A stretch of DNA of 64,000 nucleotides. It comes from Lacibacter sp. H375 (GTDB lineage Bacteria; Bacteroidota; Bacteroidia; Chitinophagales; Chitinophagaceae). Below, one piece after another: positions 1 through 8,926 of the stretch; within the stretch, counting starts at the first letter, position 1, and each line of letters starts with the position of its first letter. Where the stretch lies: positions 1,612,001-1,676,000 of the forward strand of contig NZ_JBBKTT010000001.1 of the NCBI RefSeq assembly GCF_037892425.1. The letters run 5' to 3'. The translations under genes and the position numbers were made by a program. The notes beneath the pieces were generated by a model. It had not been told where the DNA came from. It did no database searches and was given only the letters and a program-made list of their open reading frames with translations.

Positions 1-389
1 TCAATGCTGAGGCGGGTAGTGGCGATGGGTGTTTTTAATTCATGTGTAATAGCCATCATAAAATTCTGTTGCAGGGCCGAAACTTCGATTTGCTTACGAA
101 TGGAACGATAGACAAACACCGCACCTGCAAGGATCAATGCTAGAAAGGTAATGCCTTCACCAATGTATTTGGCTGATTGTCTTTTCTGAAAAAGCAAGGT
201 TTCATCACGCAACAGATCATAGTTAGGATCGTCAAGTTTTAATTGAGCAAGTTTCAAGGCTGTCATATCAGCACTTTGGCGCTCGAGTGAAACAAACCAC
301 CACACTAATGCTGCTATTACATAAATAAGGAGGATCCAGAACCAGAACGAGAAATTACGGAAACTATATACTTTATTGGTATAAGCCAT
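1..389 (-). CDS. Sensor histidine kinase, N-terminal part (cut by window edge)
   Basis: This is the N-terminal 129 codons of a two-component sensor kinase; the rest lies beyond the left edge. Translation from the ATG at 389 gives two hydrophobic segments, roughly residues 13-32 and 78-96, with a short periplasmic part between them. A HisKA dimerisation helix follows, with the phospho-acceptor histidine in the motif MAITHELKTPIAT. The kinase therefore looks membrane-anchored with a small sensor domain. Its start overlaps the gldH stop by one base (TAATG), so the two are probably co-transcribed and translationally coupled. The ligand and the partner response regulator cannot be told from this fragment. 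Confidence 0.85.
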   Translation of the reverse strand, partial: MAYTNKVYSFRNFSFWFWILLIYVIAALVWWFVSLERQSADMTALKLAQLKLDDPNYDLLRDETLLFQKRQSAKYIGEGITFLALILAGAVFVYRSIRKQIEVSALQQNFMMAITHELKTPIATTRLSI

Positions 390-892
390 TATGATTTTGC
401 TTTTTCAATACGTATACCGGCATTCATGACATGTAACAAAGGATTGTCACGCATTGTTTGTTGCAGCCTGATAGTATAGTTACCCTGTTTGGTAAACCTG
501 ATATTATTGAACAGGGGATAACGCACTTCCCAGATGTCGCTCATGCCGGTGCCAATCCATTTTCCTTCCTGATCTTGCAGGGTCAATTCAAAGCGTTCTT
601 TTTGAAAGGTACTATCACCGGGTTGGCGGGTTGAAAGAAAGAGCCAGATGTTTTTATACGCATAAGCATCTGTATGACGCAACGTAACAAGTACATTATA
701 AGTTGATACGGTATCGGTGATATTGAACACTACCTCAGGTTGAAAATCATAAGTCCATTGGTGCTTAGGGATCTCAGCATTTTTTTCGAAGGCGTCAATG
801 GAACTGCAACTGCCCAGTAAAACGGAAGAAAAAATAAGTGAACTTGCGATGAATGAATTTGCAAGAGTATGTAAGCGCTGCAATGATTTCAA
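389..892 (-). CDS. gldH: Gliding motility lipoprotein GldH
   Basis: The protein is recognised as GldH by its overall sequence: a signal peptide with lipobox LLGSC, then a compact beta-rich domain with conserved stretches such as HQWTYDFQPEV, WLFLSTRQPGD and GTGMSDIWEVRYPL. In Flavobacterium johnsoniae GldH is an outer-membrane lipoprotein needed for gliding. No ATG or GTG lies in a suitable place. The likely start is the TTG at 892 (then KSLQRLHTLANSF), giving 167 residues; TTG 883 is also possible. A longer frame to 952 runs into a heptamer repeat and encodes an implausible WNLDFGIWNLNF leader, so I reject it. It is followed by a histidine kinase gene overlapping by one base. Confidence 0.85.
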   Translation of the reverse strand: MKSLQRLHTLANSFIASSLIFSSVLLGSCSSIDAFEKNAEIPKHQWTYDFQPEVVFNITDTVSTYNVLVTLRHTDAYAYKNIWLFLSTRQPGDSTFQKERFELTLQDQEGKWIGTGMSDIWEVRYPLFNNIRFTKQGNYTIRLQQTMRDNPLLHVMNAGIRIEKAKS

Positions 893-914
893 GCGTAATG
901 TTTTTACAAAGTTC

Positions 915-956
915 AAATTCCAAATCCCAAAATCCAAATTCCAAAACCCCAATTCC
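915..956. repeat. Heptamer-period repeat array (AAATTCC type)
   Basis: Six consecutive units of about 7 bases: AAATTCC, AAATCCC, AAAATCC, AAATTCC, AAAACCCC, AATTCC. The array lies between gldH and yicC, immediately upstream of the gldH start. The same unit occurs perfectly inside icmF at 16847-16874. Confidence 0.85.
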
Positions 957-996
957 GGCTACGAGGGTTCCTTTCTATTTAATTAATAGTATTAAA

Positions 997-1875
997 TTAA
1001 AGAATATTCAAGACCTGTTCTTTGGCTTTTTCCAGTTCATCTTTCATGAGCACCACCAGTTTCTGGATGCCGGAGTCGTAGGCTTTGGCACCGGTGGTAT
1101 TAATTTCACGACCAATTTCCTGCAACACAAAACCGAGTTTCTTTCCTTTTGATTCGTCAGCTTCTTTCAGGATATTGAGGAAATAGTCGCAATGGTTGCG
1201 CAAACGCACCTGCTCTTCGCTAATGTCGATCTTTTCAATGTAGTAGATCATCTCCTGCTCAAGTCTGTTTACATCATAATTCTCTTTTCCTACCTGCTCT
1301 TCCATCTTGCGACGGAGTTCTTCTTTCATTTTATGTTGACGAAGCGGTTCAAGTTCAGAAATTTTTTCCTGGTAGGCGAGTATATTATTAATACGTTCGA
1401 TGAGATCTTTTTCTAAAGCCGCACCTTCAAGCAGGCGGTGCTTATTAATAGCATCGATCGCATTTTGCAGCGTTTGTTTGAACTGCCCGTATTGATCTTC
1501 GCTTAAAATATCGGTGTTGGGAACAACCACATCAGGCAAACGTAACATTGCTGCCAACACATATTCACTCAACCCGATATTTAAATCATCCGCCACTTCT
1601 TTCAATGGCTGAAAATAAGCTTTGGCCATTTCCTTATTAATGGTGATGGCGCCATTGCCTCCGTTTTGCTTTAATAAGATATTGCAATCGATCGTACCAC
1701 GCATCAGTTGCTCCGACAATATTGTACGGATCGCAAACTCATATGGTTTTAATAAGGGAGTAATTTTTAAATTGAGTTCAAACTGTTTTCCGTTGAGAGA
1801 TTTTATTTCAACCAGGAATGTTTTATCGCCGGCGGCCTCTTCGGTTCTTCCAAAACCGGTCATTGATTTAAGCAT
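997..1875 (-). CDS. yicC: YicC/YloC family endoribonuclease
   Basis: A 292-residue protein with the family's N-terminal signature LKSMTGFGR and the conserved C-terminal block around REINTTGAKAYDSGIQ, where the conserved acidic and asparagine residues sit. Length matches the family (about 290). E. coli YicC is an endoribonuclease linked to small-RNA turnover; in other bacteria the gene often lies near gmk and stationary-phase functions. A coiled-coil-rich middle (about residues 150-215) is typical. The ATG at 1875 fits the family start exactly. Transcription probably continues toward gldH, although the heptamer array lies between them. Confidence 0.9.
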   Translation of the reverse strand: MLKSMTGFGRTEEAAGDKTFLVEIKSLNGKQFELNLKITPLLKPYEFAIRTILSEQLMRGTIDCNILLKQNGGNGAITINKEMAKAYFQPLKEVADDLNIGLSEYVLAAMLRLPDVVVPNTDILSEDQYGQFKQTLQNAIDAINKHRLLEGAALEKDLIERINNILAYQEKISELEPLRQHKMKEELRRKMEEQVGKENYDVNRLEQEMIYYIEKIDISEEQVRLRNHCDYFLNILKEADESKGKKLGFVLQEIGREINTTGAKAYDSGIQKLVVLMKDELEKAKEQVLNIL

Positions 1876-2013
1876 AGCTTATTTTTAAGCAATGTAAAGA
1901 ATTTCGTTTGTTCGGGGTGATTTAATTAAAACAAGCTTGTGTAGTAGTATAACGACAGGAAAAATTTTTAAACAGATTGTTGCGTTATAAAAAATGAAAG
2001 TGAGTGAAAAATA

Positions 2014-2040
2014 AAAAGCCCGGAAGACACCGAGCTTTTA
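2014..2040 (-). terminator. Hairpin with flanking A/T tracts
   Basis: AAAAGCCCGG and CCGAGCTTTT pair with one mismatch around a short loop (AAGACA), and a run of T follows on the minus strand. It looks like a weak intrinsic terminator, but no gene ends here, so it may close a small unannotated transcript. Confidence 0.4.
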
Positions 2041-2046
2041 TGATGG

Positions 2047-2084
2047 ATGGGTTAGTAAGTACCAGGAAATTTCTTTCCCTGCAC
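2047..2084 (+). repeat. 16-mer motif followed by hairpin (copy 1 of 2)
   Basis: ATGGGTTAGTAAGTAC is followed at once by an imperfect hairpin, CAGGAAA..TTTCCCTG. The same 16-mer, also followed by a hairpin, occurs on the opposite strand at 10468-10509. Both copies lie in long intergenic regions. Confidence 0.6.
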
Positions 2085-2578
2085 AATATTAAAAATAATT
2101 TCTCCGATATAAAAAATTTTTCAAAAAAATTTTATTCACATTTTAAGTTTGCGTGTGGAAAAGGGCTATGCATTTTTGAAGCAGTTAAAGATAAAAATGA
2201 ATGTAATAGTAACGTTGAATTTTCATACAATCAACAAACTAAAACTACGTCATAAAAAAACAATTCTTCTGAAATGCTGTATTGGCAATAGTTTCAGCAA
2301 AGTGAAAAATCAATCGTTTTGTTTTGACAATAATTGCTGATGAATAAATTCATCTTTTGTTGAAGATAAAACAGATCGTTTTATGGTCTTTAAAAACAGC
2401 AAAAAACGCAAAAAAATTTTTTGAAAAAAGTTTTCCCGAAGGGTTGTTTTTCCGGTTTTGCAGTTCTTTTTTGGTTGTTTCATGTGTTTTTTGTTCTTGT
2501 TTTTTATTCGCCGGATAATATTCGCCAGTGAACATTTCGGTTGGTATCAACATTTGTAATGGCTCATTTCTTGGTTTG

Positions 2579-2607
2579 TTGCTGCAAACTGAAACATATT
2601 ACCTTTG
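2579..2607 (+). promoter_or_regulatory. Bacteroidota-type promoter of the lpxD-like gene
   Basis: TTG (2579-2581), 18 bases, then TACCTTTG (2600-2607) matches the Bacteroidota -33/-7 consensus (TTG ... TAnnTTTG). Transcription would start near 2613, ahead of the ATG at 2622. This argues against the longer reading frame starting at 2541. Confidence 0.65.
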
Positions 2608-2621
2608 GCAAAAATCAATGT

Positions 2622-3578
2622 ATGAAGTTTCCTTCTCCGGTTCCTGTGCAATGGATTGCTGAACTGATTGGTGCAGTTGTTACAGGGAATAAAAATGGAT
2701 TAGCAACAGGTATTAATGAAATACACAAAGTGGAAGAAGGCGATCTTGTGTTTGTTGATCATCCAAAATATTATGATAAATGCATTCAATCGGCAGCAAG
2801 TTTTATTATCATCAATAAAGAGACTGCAGTGCCTGATGGAAAGGCATTGTTGGTTTGCGAACAGCCGTTTGAAGCTTATTTAAAAATTGTTCGTCATTTT
2901 CGTCCTTTTACTCCTTCTAATAAATTGATCAGCGATACAGCTGTTATTGGCGAAGGAACAGTTATTATGCCCGGTGCGTTTGTTGGTAATCATGTAACGA
3001 TCGGTACGAACTGCGTAATTCATCCCAATGTTTCTATTTATGATCATACAGTAATTGGTAACAACGTAATTCTGCATGCAGGAACAGTGATTGGCAGCGA
3101 TGCATTTTATTTCAACACCAAAAAGAACCGTGATGTGTGGTATAAAAAAATGGAAAGCTGTGGCAGAGTGATCATTGAAGATGATGTGGAAATGGGGTCG
3201 TGCTGCACCATTGATAAAGGCGTAACACATGATACAGTGATTGGCCGTGGTACCAAGTTCGATAACCAGGTGCATATTGGACACGATACTGTGATTGGTA
3301 AAAATTGTTTGTTTGCCGCACAAGTAGGTGTGGCCGGTGCGGTTGAAATAAAAGATGGTGTGGTGTTATGGGGACAGGCAGGTGTAAGTAAGACGTTAAC
3401 CATTGGCGAGAATGCTGTTGTGTTTGCACAAAGTGGTGTGCCTTCTTCTATTGAAGGAAACAAATCATATTTCGGTACACCGGTAGATGATGCCTTGCAA
3501 AAAAGAAAGGAACTGGTTTGGGTAAAACGTATTCCTGAATTATGGGAAAAAGTAAAACGCCTTGAAGAGAAGGAATAA
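2622..3578 (+). CDS. LpxD-like UDP-3-O-acylglucosamine N-acyltransferase
   Basis: A 318-residue left-handed beta-helix acyltransferase. The N-terminal 95 residues resemble the LpxD uridine-binding domain (EVEEGDLVFVDHPKYY-like stretch). Hexapeptide repeats (VIGEGTVIMPGAFVGNHVTI and so on) run from about residue 105 to 280, with the catalytic-type histidine in NQVHIGHDTVIG. A short charged helix ends the protein. The family adds the second 3-hydroxyacyl chain to UDP-glucosamine in lipid A synthesis on the cytoplasmic face. The usual lpxD neighbours (lpxA, lpxC, bamA) are absent, so this may be a second, stand-alone paralogue. The start at 2622 is chosen because a good promoter lies just upstream. 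Confidence 0.8.
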   Translation: MKFPSPVPVQWIAELIGAVVTGNKNGLATGINEIHKVEEGDLVFVDHPKYYDKCIQSAASFIIINKETAVPDGKALLVCEQPFEAYLKIVRHFRPFTPSNKLISDTAVIGEGTVIMPGAFVGNHVTIGTNCVIHPNVSIYDHTVIGNNVILHAGTVIGSDAFYFNTKKNRDVWYKKMESCGRVIIEDDVEMGSCCTIDKGVTHDTVIGRGTKFDNQVHIGHDTVIGKNCLFAAQVGVAGAVEIKDGVVLWGQAGVSKTLTIGENAVVFAQSGVPSSIEGNKSYFGTPVDDALQKRKELVWVKRIPELWEKVKRLEEKE

Positions 3579-3613
3579 CTTTTCTAAAGATCTTAAAAAA
3601 TCAGAACTGGCTG

Positions 3614-4702
3614 TTACTCCTCCGGCCAATAATCATACGGCAATTGATCAGCTAAATTTTTCCATGCCCAGTAACCACTGTTGATCACTTCGTGTTGTTC
3701 GTAAAAGAAACCATTTTCCGTAATCACAAATCCATTGAGCAGTTCAAGTGTTGAGAGTTGTTCTTTCGCACTTAACGGATATTTGTTGGCAACCAGGTAT
3801 TCTTTTTCCATTGGTTGTAAAGTGTAAACGATCCGGTATTTTCCAAACAGGTTGATTTCTTTGTCTACACTGTCCACTAAAACATATACAGCAGAATCGT
3901 ATGGATTTTCAACCGAACGGATCTTTGGTTTGGCGTTTATGGTGTCGTTATAAATATGTTCGATCACAAAACCATTGTCAGCTAATGTGCTGTCGTAATA
4001 ACAACGCATAAAATGTAAGCGTGAACCTAAGTATGCTTTCTCTCTGTTCTTTAGCCAAACGGTTTTTTGATCAGCTGTTGAATCGAGCTCAGTATAAAAT
4101 GCAACCCCTGCATAAGCACTGAACTTTGTATTGTAATCATAAATAAACGAATCGAGCTGATAGCTTATGCGGTAACCCAATGCATAATTCATTACCACAA
4201 CAGGTTCTTCAGCTTTTACTTTTAGTACATTCCTTTTGCGGGAGAAATAGAATTTAAGTACATCCGGATTTTCGATAGTACATTGTTTGGCAAAAGGTGT
4301 GCTGCCAATAAAATAATCGGAAAGTTGTTTTCCGTATTTCGTCCAGCCATCTTTTACTTCAGTGCTGGCCTGTATCACTACTTCTTCCAATTTCTTTTCT
4401 TTCTTCTTTAAGATGATATTAAGTTCGCTGCTGTTGTCTTGTGATGAACTGATACGCACACTCTCACTTTCATAACCGGTGTATGTAATAACAAGGTTAT
4501 GTCCACCCGCTGGTAACTCCATTCTAAATTCGCCTTCTTTATTGGTGATCGTTCCTTTGGTGGTGTTTTGACAAAGTACGGATGCGCCTTCAAGCGGAAG
4601 CCTCGTGCTATCATCCACAACTTTTCCTTTGATATAGAAATAGGATTGTGCTGAAACGTTAAATGAAATAAGGGCAAGGATAATGGAAAGGATTGTTTTC
4701 AT
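3614..4702 (-). CDS. Carboxypeptidase-regulatory-like domain protein, exported
   Basis: A 362-residue protein with a clear signal peptide (MKTILSIILALISFNVSAQ). A carboxypeptidase D regulatory-like beta-sandwich follows (about residues 20-105: KGKVVDDSTRLPLEGASV ... GEFRMELPAG ... LVITYTGYESE), the same module found at the N terminus of SusC-type receptors. It continues with KKKEKKLEEVVIQA, resembling the linker of TonB receptors, but no plug or barrel follows. The C-terminal 240 residues are an unknown beta-rich domain. It is probably a periplasmic or outer-membrane surface protein of unknown role. The ATG at 4702 is chosen because the signal peptide starts there. Confidence 0.7.
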   Translation of the reverse strand: MKTILSIILALISFNVSAQSYFYIKGKVVDDSTRLPLEGASVLCQNTTKGTITNKEGEFRMELPAGGHNLVITYTGYESESVRISSSQDNSSELNIILKKKEKKLEEVVIQASTEVKDGWTKYGKQLSDYFIGSTPFAKQCTIENPDVLKFYFSRKRNVLKVKAEEPVVVMNYALGYRISYQLDSFIYDYNTKFSAYAGVAFYTELDSTADQKTVWLKNREKAYLGSRLHFMRCYYDSTLADNGFVIEHIYNDTINAKPKIRSVENPYDSAVYVLVDSVDKEINLFGKYRIVYTLQPMEKEYLVANKYPLSAKEQLSTLELLNGFVITENGFFYEQHEVINSGYWAWKNLADQLPYDYWPEE

Positions 4703-4788
4703 AAATGATCTTTCATTGAGATGGATAAAAATAAACAATTTTCAGGCCGTAAAGAAGTTTTGGAGAAACGGGCCGCATTAAACAAACA

Positions 4789-5964
4789 TCATCCAACTTC
4801 AATCACTGTTTTATTGGCGATTATATGGTAAAGCTTGATCGTAAGTGCCATGAACAACATTTTGGCATTGGCATTACGCTCAATATGATAGGCAGCTTCA
4901 TCGAGTTGTTTCGTAATGGCTTGTTGCTGACTGATGTCGCAAAGCTTGTTTAAACGGATGGCAAAATCTTTTTCAGCACCGGTGAGTGGCAAATGGTCTT
5001 CACCCATTGTACGAAGACGAATGCTTTGCTCAAGTAGGTGAGTAAAATAGCGTAGGAATTGTTTTTGTTTTTCACGACCAACTGCACTGATCACATCAAC
5101 CCATTTTACCTGTGCAATCGGGCCACTCTTTAACACAGCGTTCAGCCATTCTCTCAACAACGATTGCCAGTCTTCTTCTGCATGTTGAATCAATTGCAAT
5201 GCTTCCCTATAATTGCCTTCGCTTACACCGGCAATTTGCATGGCTTGCTCTTCGCTGAGTTTACTACGTTGAACCAATGCCGTTGCAGTATCTCTTAGAT
5301 CAATTGGCGGAATACGAACAGTCTGGCAACGACTGATGATCGTTGGCAACACGAGGCTTTCATTTTCTGCAACTAAGATAAATAAGGTATTAGCAGGAGG
5401 CTCTTCAATCAGTTTTAATAATTTATTGCCTTCGTTGCCGAGATATTCAGGCATCCACAACAAGAGTATTTTGTATTCACTTTCAAAACTTTTAAGGTTG
5501 AGTTTGCGGATGATATCAGCACATTCAGCAGCAGTGATATTTCCCTGTTTGTTTTCTGCTCCTATGAATTGCAGCCAATCATATACATTGCCGTAAGGAT
5601 ATAGTTTAATGAACTCACGCCATTCCGAAATATAATCGGTACTCACAGGCTTATCGCCACTCTTTCTTGGAATAACGGGGTAACTATAATGTATATCTGG
5701 ATGAATGTATTGTTCTGCCAACTCTGCGCCATGCGATGAAGCTGAAGCAACTGGCTCATCGCCAAATAAACCGGCAGTTACAGCAACGGGTTTGTTTTTT
5801 TCACTTTGTGTTACCACATAAGAACTGAAGGCGAGTGCCAGCGGCAAAGCGCCACTTCCTTCTTTACCAATGAACAGCAATGCATGGCTGAGGCGGTTGT
5901 TATCCACCATTTCCTGCAGTTGCTGGATCACATGTTGCTGTCCAATGATGTGGGAGAATTGCAT
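4789..5964 (-). CDS. holB: DNA polymerase III delta-prime subunit (clamp-loader)
   Basis: A 391-residue AAA-type clamp-loader subunit. The N terminus FSHIIGQQHVIQQL and the SHALLFIGKEGSGA segment are typical, as are NKLLKLIEEPPANTLFILVAEN and SRCQTVRIPP (sensor and SRC motif). The Walker A lysine is missing (GKEGSGAL instead of GxxGxGKT) and no zinc-binding cysteine cluster is seen. Delta-prime subunits commonly do not hydrolyse ATP, so this is expected and not a sign of decay. It would act in the replisome, holding the clamp loader together with DnaX and HolA. Confidence 0.85.
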   Translation of the reverse strand: MQFSHIIGQQHVIQQLQEMVDNNRLSHALLFIGKEGSGALPLALAFSSYVVTQSEKNKPVAVTAGLFGDEPVASASSHGAELAEQYIHPDIHYSYPVIPRKSGDKPVSTDYISEWREFIKLYPYGNVYDWLQFIGAENKQGNITAAECADIIRKLNLKSFESEYKILLLWMPEYLGNEGNKLLKLIEEPPANTLFILVAENESLVLPTIISRCQTVRIPPIDLRDTATALVQRSKLSEEQAMQIAGVSEGNYREALQLIQHAEEDWQSLLREWLNAVLKSGPIAQVKWVDVISAVGREKQKQFLRYFTHLLEQSIRLRTMGEDHLPLTGAEKDFAIRLNKLCDISQQQAITKQLDEAAYHIERNANAKMLFMALTIKLYHIIANKTVIEVG

Positions 5965-5991
5965 GGGGCGAAGATAGGATTTGCAGAAAAT

Positions 5992-6023
5992 AAAAAAGCA
6001 GAAGTAATTACTCCTGCTTTTTT
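5992..6023 (-). terminator. Intrinsic terminator after the glutathione peroxidase gene
   Basis: AAAAAAGCAG and CTGCTTTTTT form a 10-bp stem around a 12-base loop that can itself pair further. On the minus strand it gives a GC stem followed by T, just past the stop at 6043. Confidence 0.75.
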
Positions 6024-6042
6024 ATACTGAAAATTTATTCTT

Positions 6043-6600
6043 TTACAATTTACTTGTTATCTCTTCGCTCAATGGTAAAACTTTACTTGGGAAATAGGCA
6101 ATCAGTTCGCCTTTCTCATTCAAAAGAAATTTGTTGAAATTCCATTTTACTTCAGCATCCAGCACGCCATTTTTGTCTTTGCTGGTAAGCCATTGGTAAA
6201 GGGGATGAATATCATCGCCTTTCACACTGATCTTTGCTGCCATTGGGAAAGTAACCTTGTATGTACTGCTGCAGAATTCTTTGATCTCGGCATTAGTGCC
6301 GGGTTCCTGCCCGCCAAAATTATTTGCAGGGAAACCAATGATCACAAGTTTGCTTTTATACTGTTGGTAAAGTTTCTCCAACGCCTCATACTGGGGGGTG
6401 TTACCACACTTCGATGCAGTATTTACAATAAGGATCTTTTTCCCTTTGTACTTGGAAAAATCAATAACACCACCTTCCAAAGCTTCTACTTTAAAACTGT
6501 AAACTGTCGGAGGGGCACTAACTGCTTTTTTCTCATTAATCGTAAAAGCAAACGAAACAAATACCACAAGGGCAAGAAGTAAACGTATCATATAATTCAA
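6043..6600 (-). CDS. Glutathione peroxidase-like thiol peroxidase
   Basis: A 185-residue protein with an N-terminal hydrophobic segment (residues 5-20) that probably exports or anchors it. All family motifs are present: the peroxidatic cysteine, Cys65, in NTASKCGNTPQY; FPANNFGGQEPG with the catalytic glutamine; and VKWNFNKFL with the tryptophan and asparagine. It is the Cys form, not selenocysteine. Bacterial members usually use thioredoxin rather than glutathione to reduce peroxides. The exported location suggests protection of the periplasm. It stands alone with its own terminator. Confidence 0.88.
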   Translation of the reverse strand: MNYMIRLLLALVVFVSFAFTINEKKAVSAPPTVYSFKVEALEGGVIDFSKYKGKKILIVNTASKCGNTPQYEALEKLYQQYKSKLVIIGFPANNFGGQEPGTNAEIKEFCSSTYKVTFPMAAKISVKGDDIHPLYQWLTSKDKNGVLDAEVKWNFNKFLLNEKGELIAYFPSKVLPLSEEITSKL

Positions 6601-6693
6601 TTGTTTTAATGAATAACAGTAAACCGGTAATTCTGTTCAAAGATCATGCGAATTGGGGGATTTTGATCTTCCTCTCATCAAATTTGTGAAAGG

Positions 6694-8103
6694 TTATTGT
6701 TTTTCGTAACAACCCAGATCGGGCAAACCAACTCTTGCCAACCCGTTAAAGTCAGTAGCAAGCGGGGTAATTATTCCTTTATTAATAGCAGGGGAGCCAT
6801 TTTTCAGCCTGAAATCGTAAATACGGCGCACCACATCCACGCTGTCGAACTGTGGGTTCATATTCCGCAACACATTATTGAAAGTGGTATTTGATGGATC
6901 TGCTTTTGCTCTGAACAGGACATTATTCAACGTAACGTTCGCTGCAGCCGTGCCTTCTTTCTGCACCACAATTTCATTATCAACAAATCCTTCATCGCCC
7001 CAAACAATACTATTTGTAAATACTGCAGTAAGTGCTGATGTGTAAATTGTATTGTTCTGTTTTACAAAATTGGTTGCTGTGAGTGCCGGGTTTTTGTGTT
7101 GCACAAATGAATTGGATGCAGATACAACCGTGCAATGATTGAACTGGTAACTACCACCATAGATCAATGCAACGTTCGTTCCGCAATTGCTGATAAGACA
7201 GTTGTTGGCTACCACACTACTGTTCACAGCAAACAGACCAATGTCATAAATATTATCAAGCACACAATTGTTCAACCTGAGTTTAGGATTTGCATTTGAA
7301 GAAGGTTGCTCTACCACAATTCCCTGGTAGGCATTTTTAATATAAGTATAGGTCAATTGATTATCGATGCTGCTTCCACGGAAATAAATGCCGGGCCATG
7401 CTCCGGGATAATCACGGTAAGGGTCATCTAAACGGTTACTGCGAAAAACAACACTGTCGGTTTTTGTACCATTAATGATGAGTGTACCATCTACAATAAA
7501 AGGTGCATCTGCATTTAAATGAATTCTTGTTCCTTGCTGAATTGTGAGTACTGCATTTGTATCAACAATTATTCCGCCGAGTATCACGTAGGGCTTATCT
7601 TTTGTCCAGTTGATATTCCCTTGCAGAATGGTACTACGGATATAATTTGCATTTTGCCCCCACGCTTCCAGTTGTTTAAATGTTGTGTTACCGTTCCATT
7701 GCAGTTTAATACTGTCACGCATAACAAAGGGTTGATTATCGGCATTAGGGTTCACATTCACACGCACAAACACATACATACTATCGTTTCCGGCAATTTC
7801 AATATTGGTAAACTGTGTTCCCTGGCTTCCGTCAACATTCATTTTAAAGGCTGACGCATTGCCGCCCATGAGCTGCACATTACTGATGTTGATCTTTTGC
7901 TTGTTTTCATTTTTGATGAGGAAATATTGTGTAACAGATCCTGCAGTTGTAAACACGGTATCAAAACGCAAACTGTCGTTACCAATGCTCAGTTTTGCTT
8001 CGGTACTGTTGGTAAATGATTCCTTTTTGCAGCCAATGGCCATGGCAAGTGAAAGGATAAGCAGTATGGGTAAGTAGTTTCTCACAGTTGTAAAAATAAG
8101 CAT
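6694..8103 (-). CDS. Right-handed beta-helix surface lipoprotein
   Basis: A 469-residue lipoprotein: signal peptide YLPILLILSLAMAIGC with the lipid cysteine near residue 25. It is followed by a beta-sandwich-like domain (residues 35-140, with a DTVFTTAGSVT stretch common in this Bacteroidota group). A parallel beta-helix follows (about residues 150-430, with repeated short strands such as GTLIINGTKTDSVVF and NNCLISNCGTNVALI). It ends in the common PAINKGI..GLARVGLPDLGCYE motif. This architecture is typical of 'right-handed parallel beta-helix repeat' proteins, some of which bind or cleave polysaccharides. No catalytic motif is recognised, so the function is unknown. Confidence 0.75.
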   Translation of the reverse strand: MLIFTTVRNYLPILLILSLAMAIGCKKESFTNSTEAKLSIGNDSLRFDTVFTTAGSVTQYFLIKNENKQKINISNVQLMGGNASAFKMNVDGSQGTQFTNIEIAGNDSMYVFVRVNVNPNADNQPFVMRDSIKLQWNGNTTFKQLEAWGQNANYIRSTILQGNINWTKDKPYVILGGIIVDTNAVLTIQQGTRIHLNADAPFIVDGTLIINGTKTDSVVFRSNRLDDPYRDYPGAWPGIYFRGSSIDNQLTYTYIKNAYQGIVVEQPSSNANPKLRLNNCVLDNIYDIGLFAVNSSVVANNCLISNCGTNVALIYGGSYQFNHCTVVSASNSFVQHKNPALTATNFVKQNNTIYTSALTAVFTNSIVWGDEGFVDNEIVVQKEGTAAANVTLNNVLFRAKADPSNTTFNNVLRNMNPQFDSVDVVRRIYDFRLKNGSPAINKGIITPLATDFNGLARVGLPDLGCYEKQ

Positions 8104-8151
8104 CCGTATTGGAAAGATGGTATTGTGCAGTTGTTAAACTTGTTTTTTGTT

Positions 8152-8856
8152 TTAATCGTCACTCGACCAGCCGAGTGTGGCAATGCTGAGTTTCACATTA
8201 TCTGTTTCTTTTATTACAAGACCACAAGCTTCAAGCGTTGCGCCTGTAGTAACAACATCATCAACCAACAATACATGTTTTTGTTGCAGAGCAGTGGCAT
8301 CGCTTACTTCAAAGCTGCCATCAACATTTAGCAATCGTTCAGTACGTCCTTTTTTTGTTTGAGTATCGGTGTATCGCTTGCGAAGCACTACATTGTTTAG
8401 AACAGGAACATTCAGTATTTCGGCAATACCATTACATAAGATCGTTGCCTGATTATAACCACGCTTTTTTTCTTTTGATGGATAAAGTGGCAGAGGAATC
8501 ATTGCATCAACAGTGTTAAAGCGATTGCTTTTTTGCAGCTGTAAGCCCAGCCATTGACCAAGTTGATGACCAACGTCGATGTTGCCATTGTATTTAAGTT
8601 GATGGATCAATCGCTGCAACACAGAATTTTTGCTGAAATAATAACCGGCAGTCGCCTGCTCAACATCTAATCGGCCATAAAATATCTTTTCAATTGGGTT
8701 GCCGGGTAATGCTGCGTAGTTTGTTTCAGGAAGATTGGTGTAACAATGGATGCAGATCGATTGATCGTTTTCCAGCAAATCACTTCCACAACCGGCGCAG
8801 TTATGTGGATAGAGCAGATGAATAAAATCGTTGAATAATTTACGGGTGTTTATCAT
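8152..8856 (-). CDS. comF: ComF family phosphoribosyltransferase-like protein
   Basis: A 234-residue protein with an N-terminal zinc-finger-like cysteine cluster (CAGC ... CIHC, residues 20-38). A type I phosphoribosyltransferase fold follows, with the PRPP-binding loop VLLVDDVVTTGATLE near residue 200. Members include B. subtilis ComFC and E. coli GntX, which take part in uptake of transforming DNA. A natural-competence role is plausible but not shown. Conserved stretches LKYNGNIDVG and KKRGYNQA support the assignment. It may share a transcript with the upstream radA. Confidence 0.88.
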   Translation of the reverse strand: MINTRKLFNDFIHLLYPHNCAGCGSDLLENDQSICIHCYTNLPETNYAALPGNPIEKIFYGRLDVEQATAGYYFSKNSVLQRLIHQLKYNGNIDVGHQLGQWLGLQLQKSNRFNTVDAMIPLPLYPSKEKKRGYNQATILCNGIAEILNVPVLNNVVLRKRYTDTQTKKGRTERLLNVDGSFEVSDATALQQKHVLLVDDVVTTGATLEACGLVIKETDNVKLSIATLGWSSDD

Positions 8857-8926
8857 GAAAGTAAGATAAAGCGCTGCCGCAAAATATGCAAGTGATGACG
8901 CAGAGTTTTGTATTTACCTACAGCTT

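Larger units (their letters stand above)
1876..2578. other. Gene-poor AT-rich intergenic region
   Basis: About 700 bases between the divergent yicC and lpxD-like genes. It is strongly A/T-rich, with runs such as AAAAATTTTTC. Apart from the hairpin at 2014-2040, the motif at 2047-2084 and the promoter at 2579, I see nothing recognisable. The minus-strand frame at 2350-2553 is low-complexity (Lys/Asn/Phe-rich) and probably not a gene. Confidence 0.6.

Noticed and set aside
389-952. Longer gldH start at TTG 952
   Set aside because: The extra residues are encoded by a heptamer repeat and break the signal-peptide pattern; TTG 892 gives a normal lipoprotein leader.
2350-2553. 67-codon minus-strand frame in the yicC-lpxD gap
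   Set aside because: Low-complexity Lys/Asn/Phe composition, no motif, and it overlaps the region just upstream of the lpxD-like promoter. Likely an artefact of A/T-rich DNA.
4789-5964. Missing Walker A lysine in HolB as a sign of a pseudogene
   Set aside because: Delta-prime subunits commonly lack ATPase residues, and the rest of the protein is intact.
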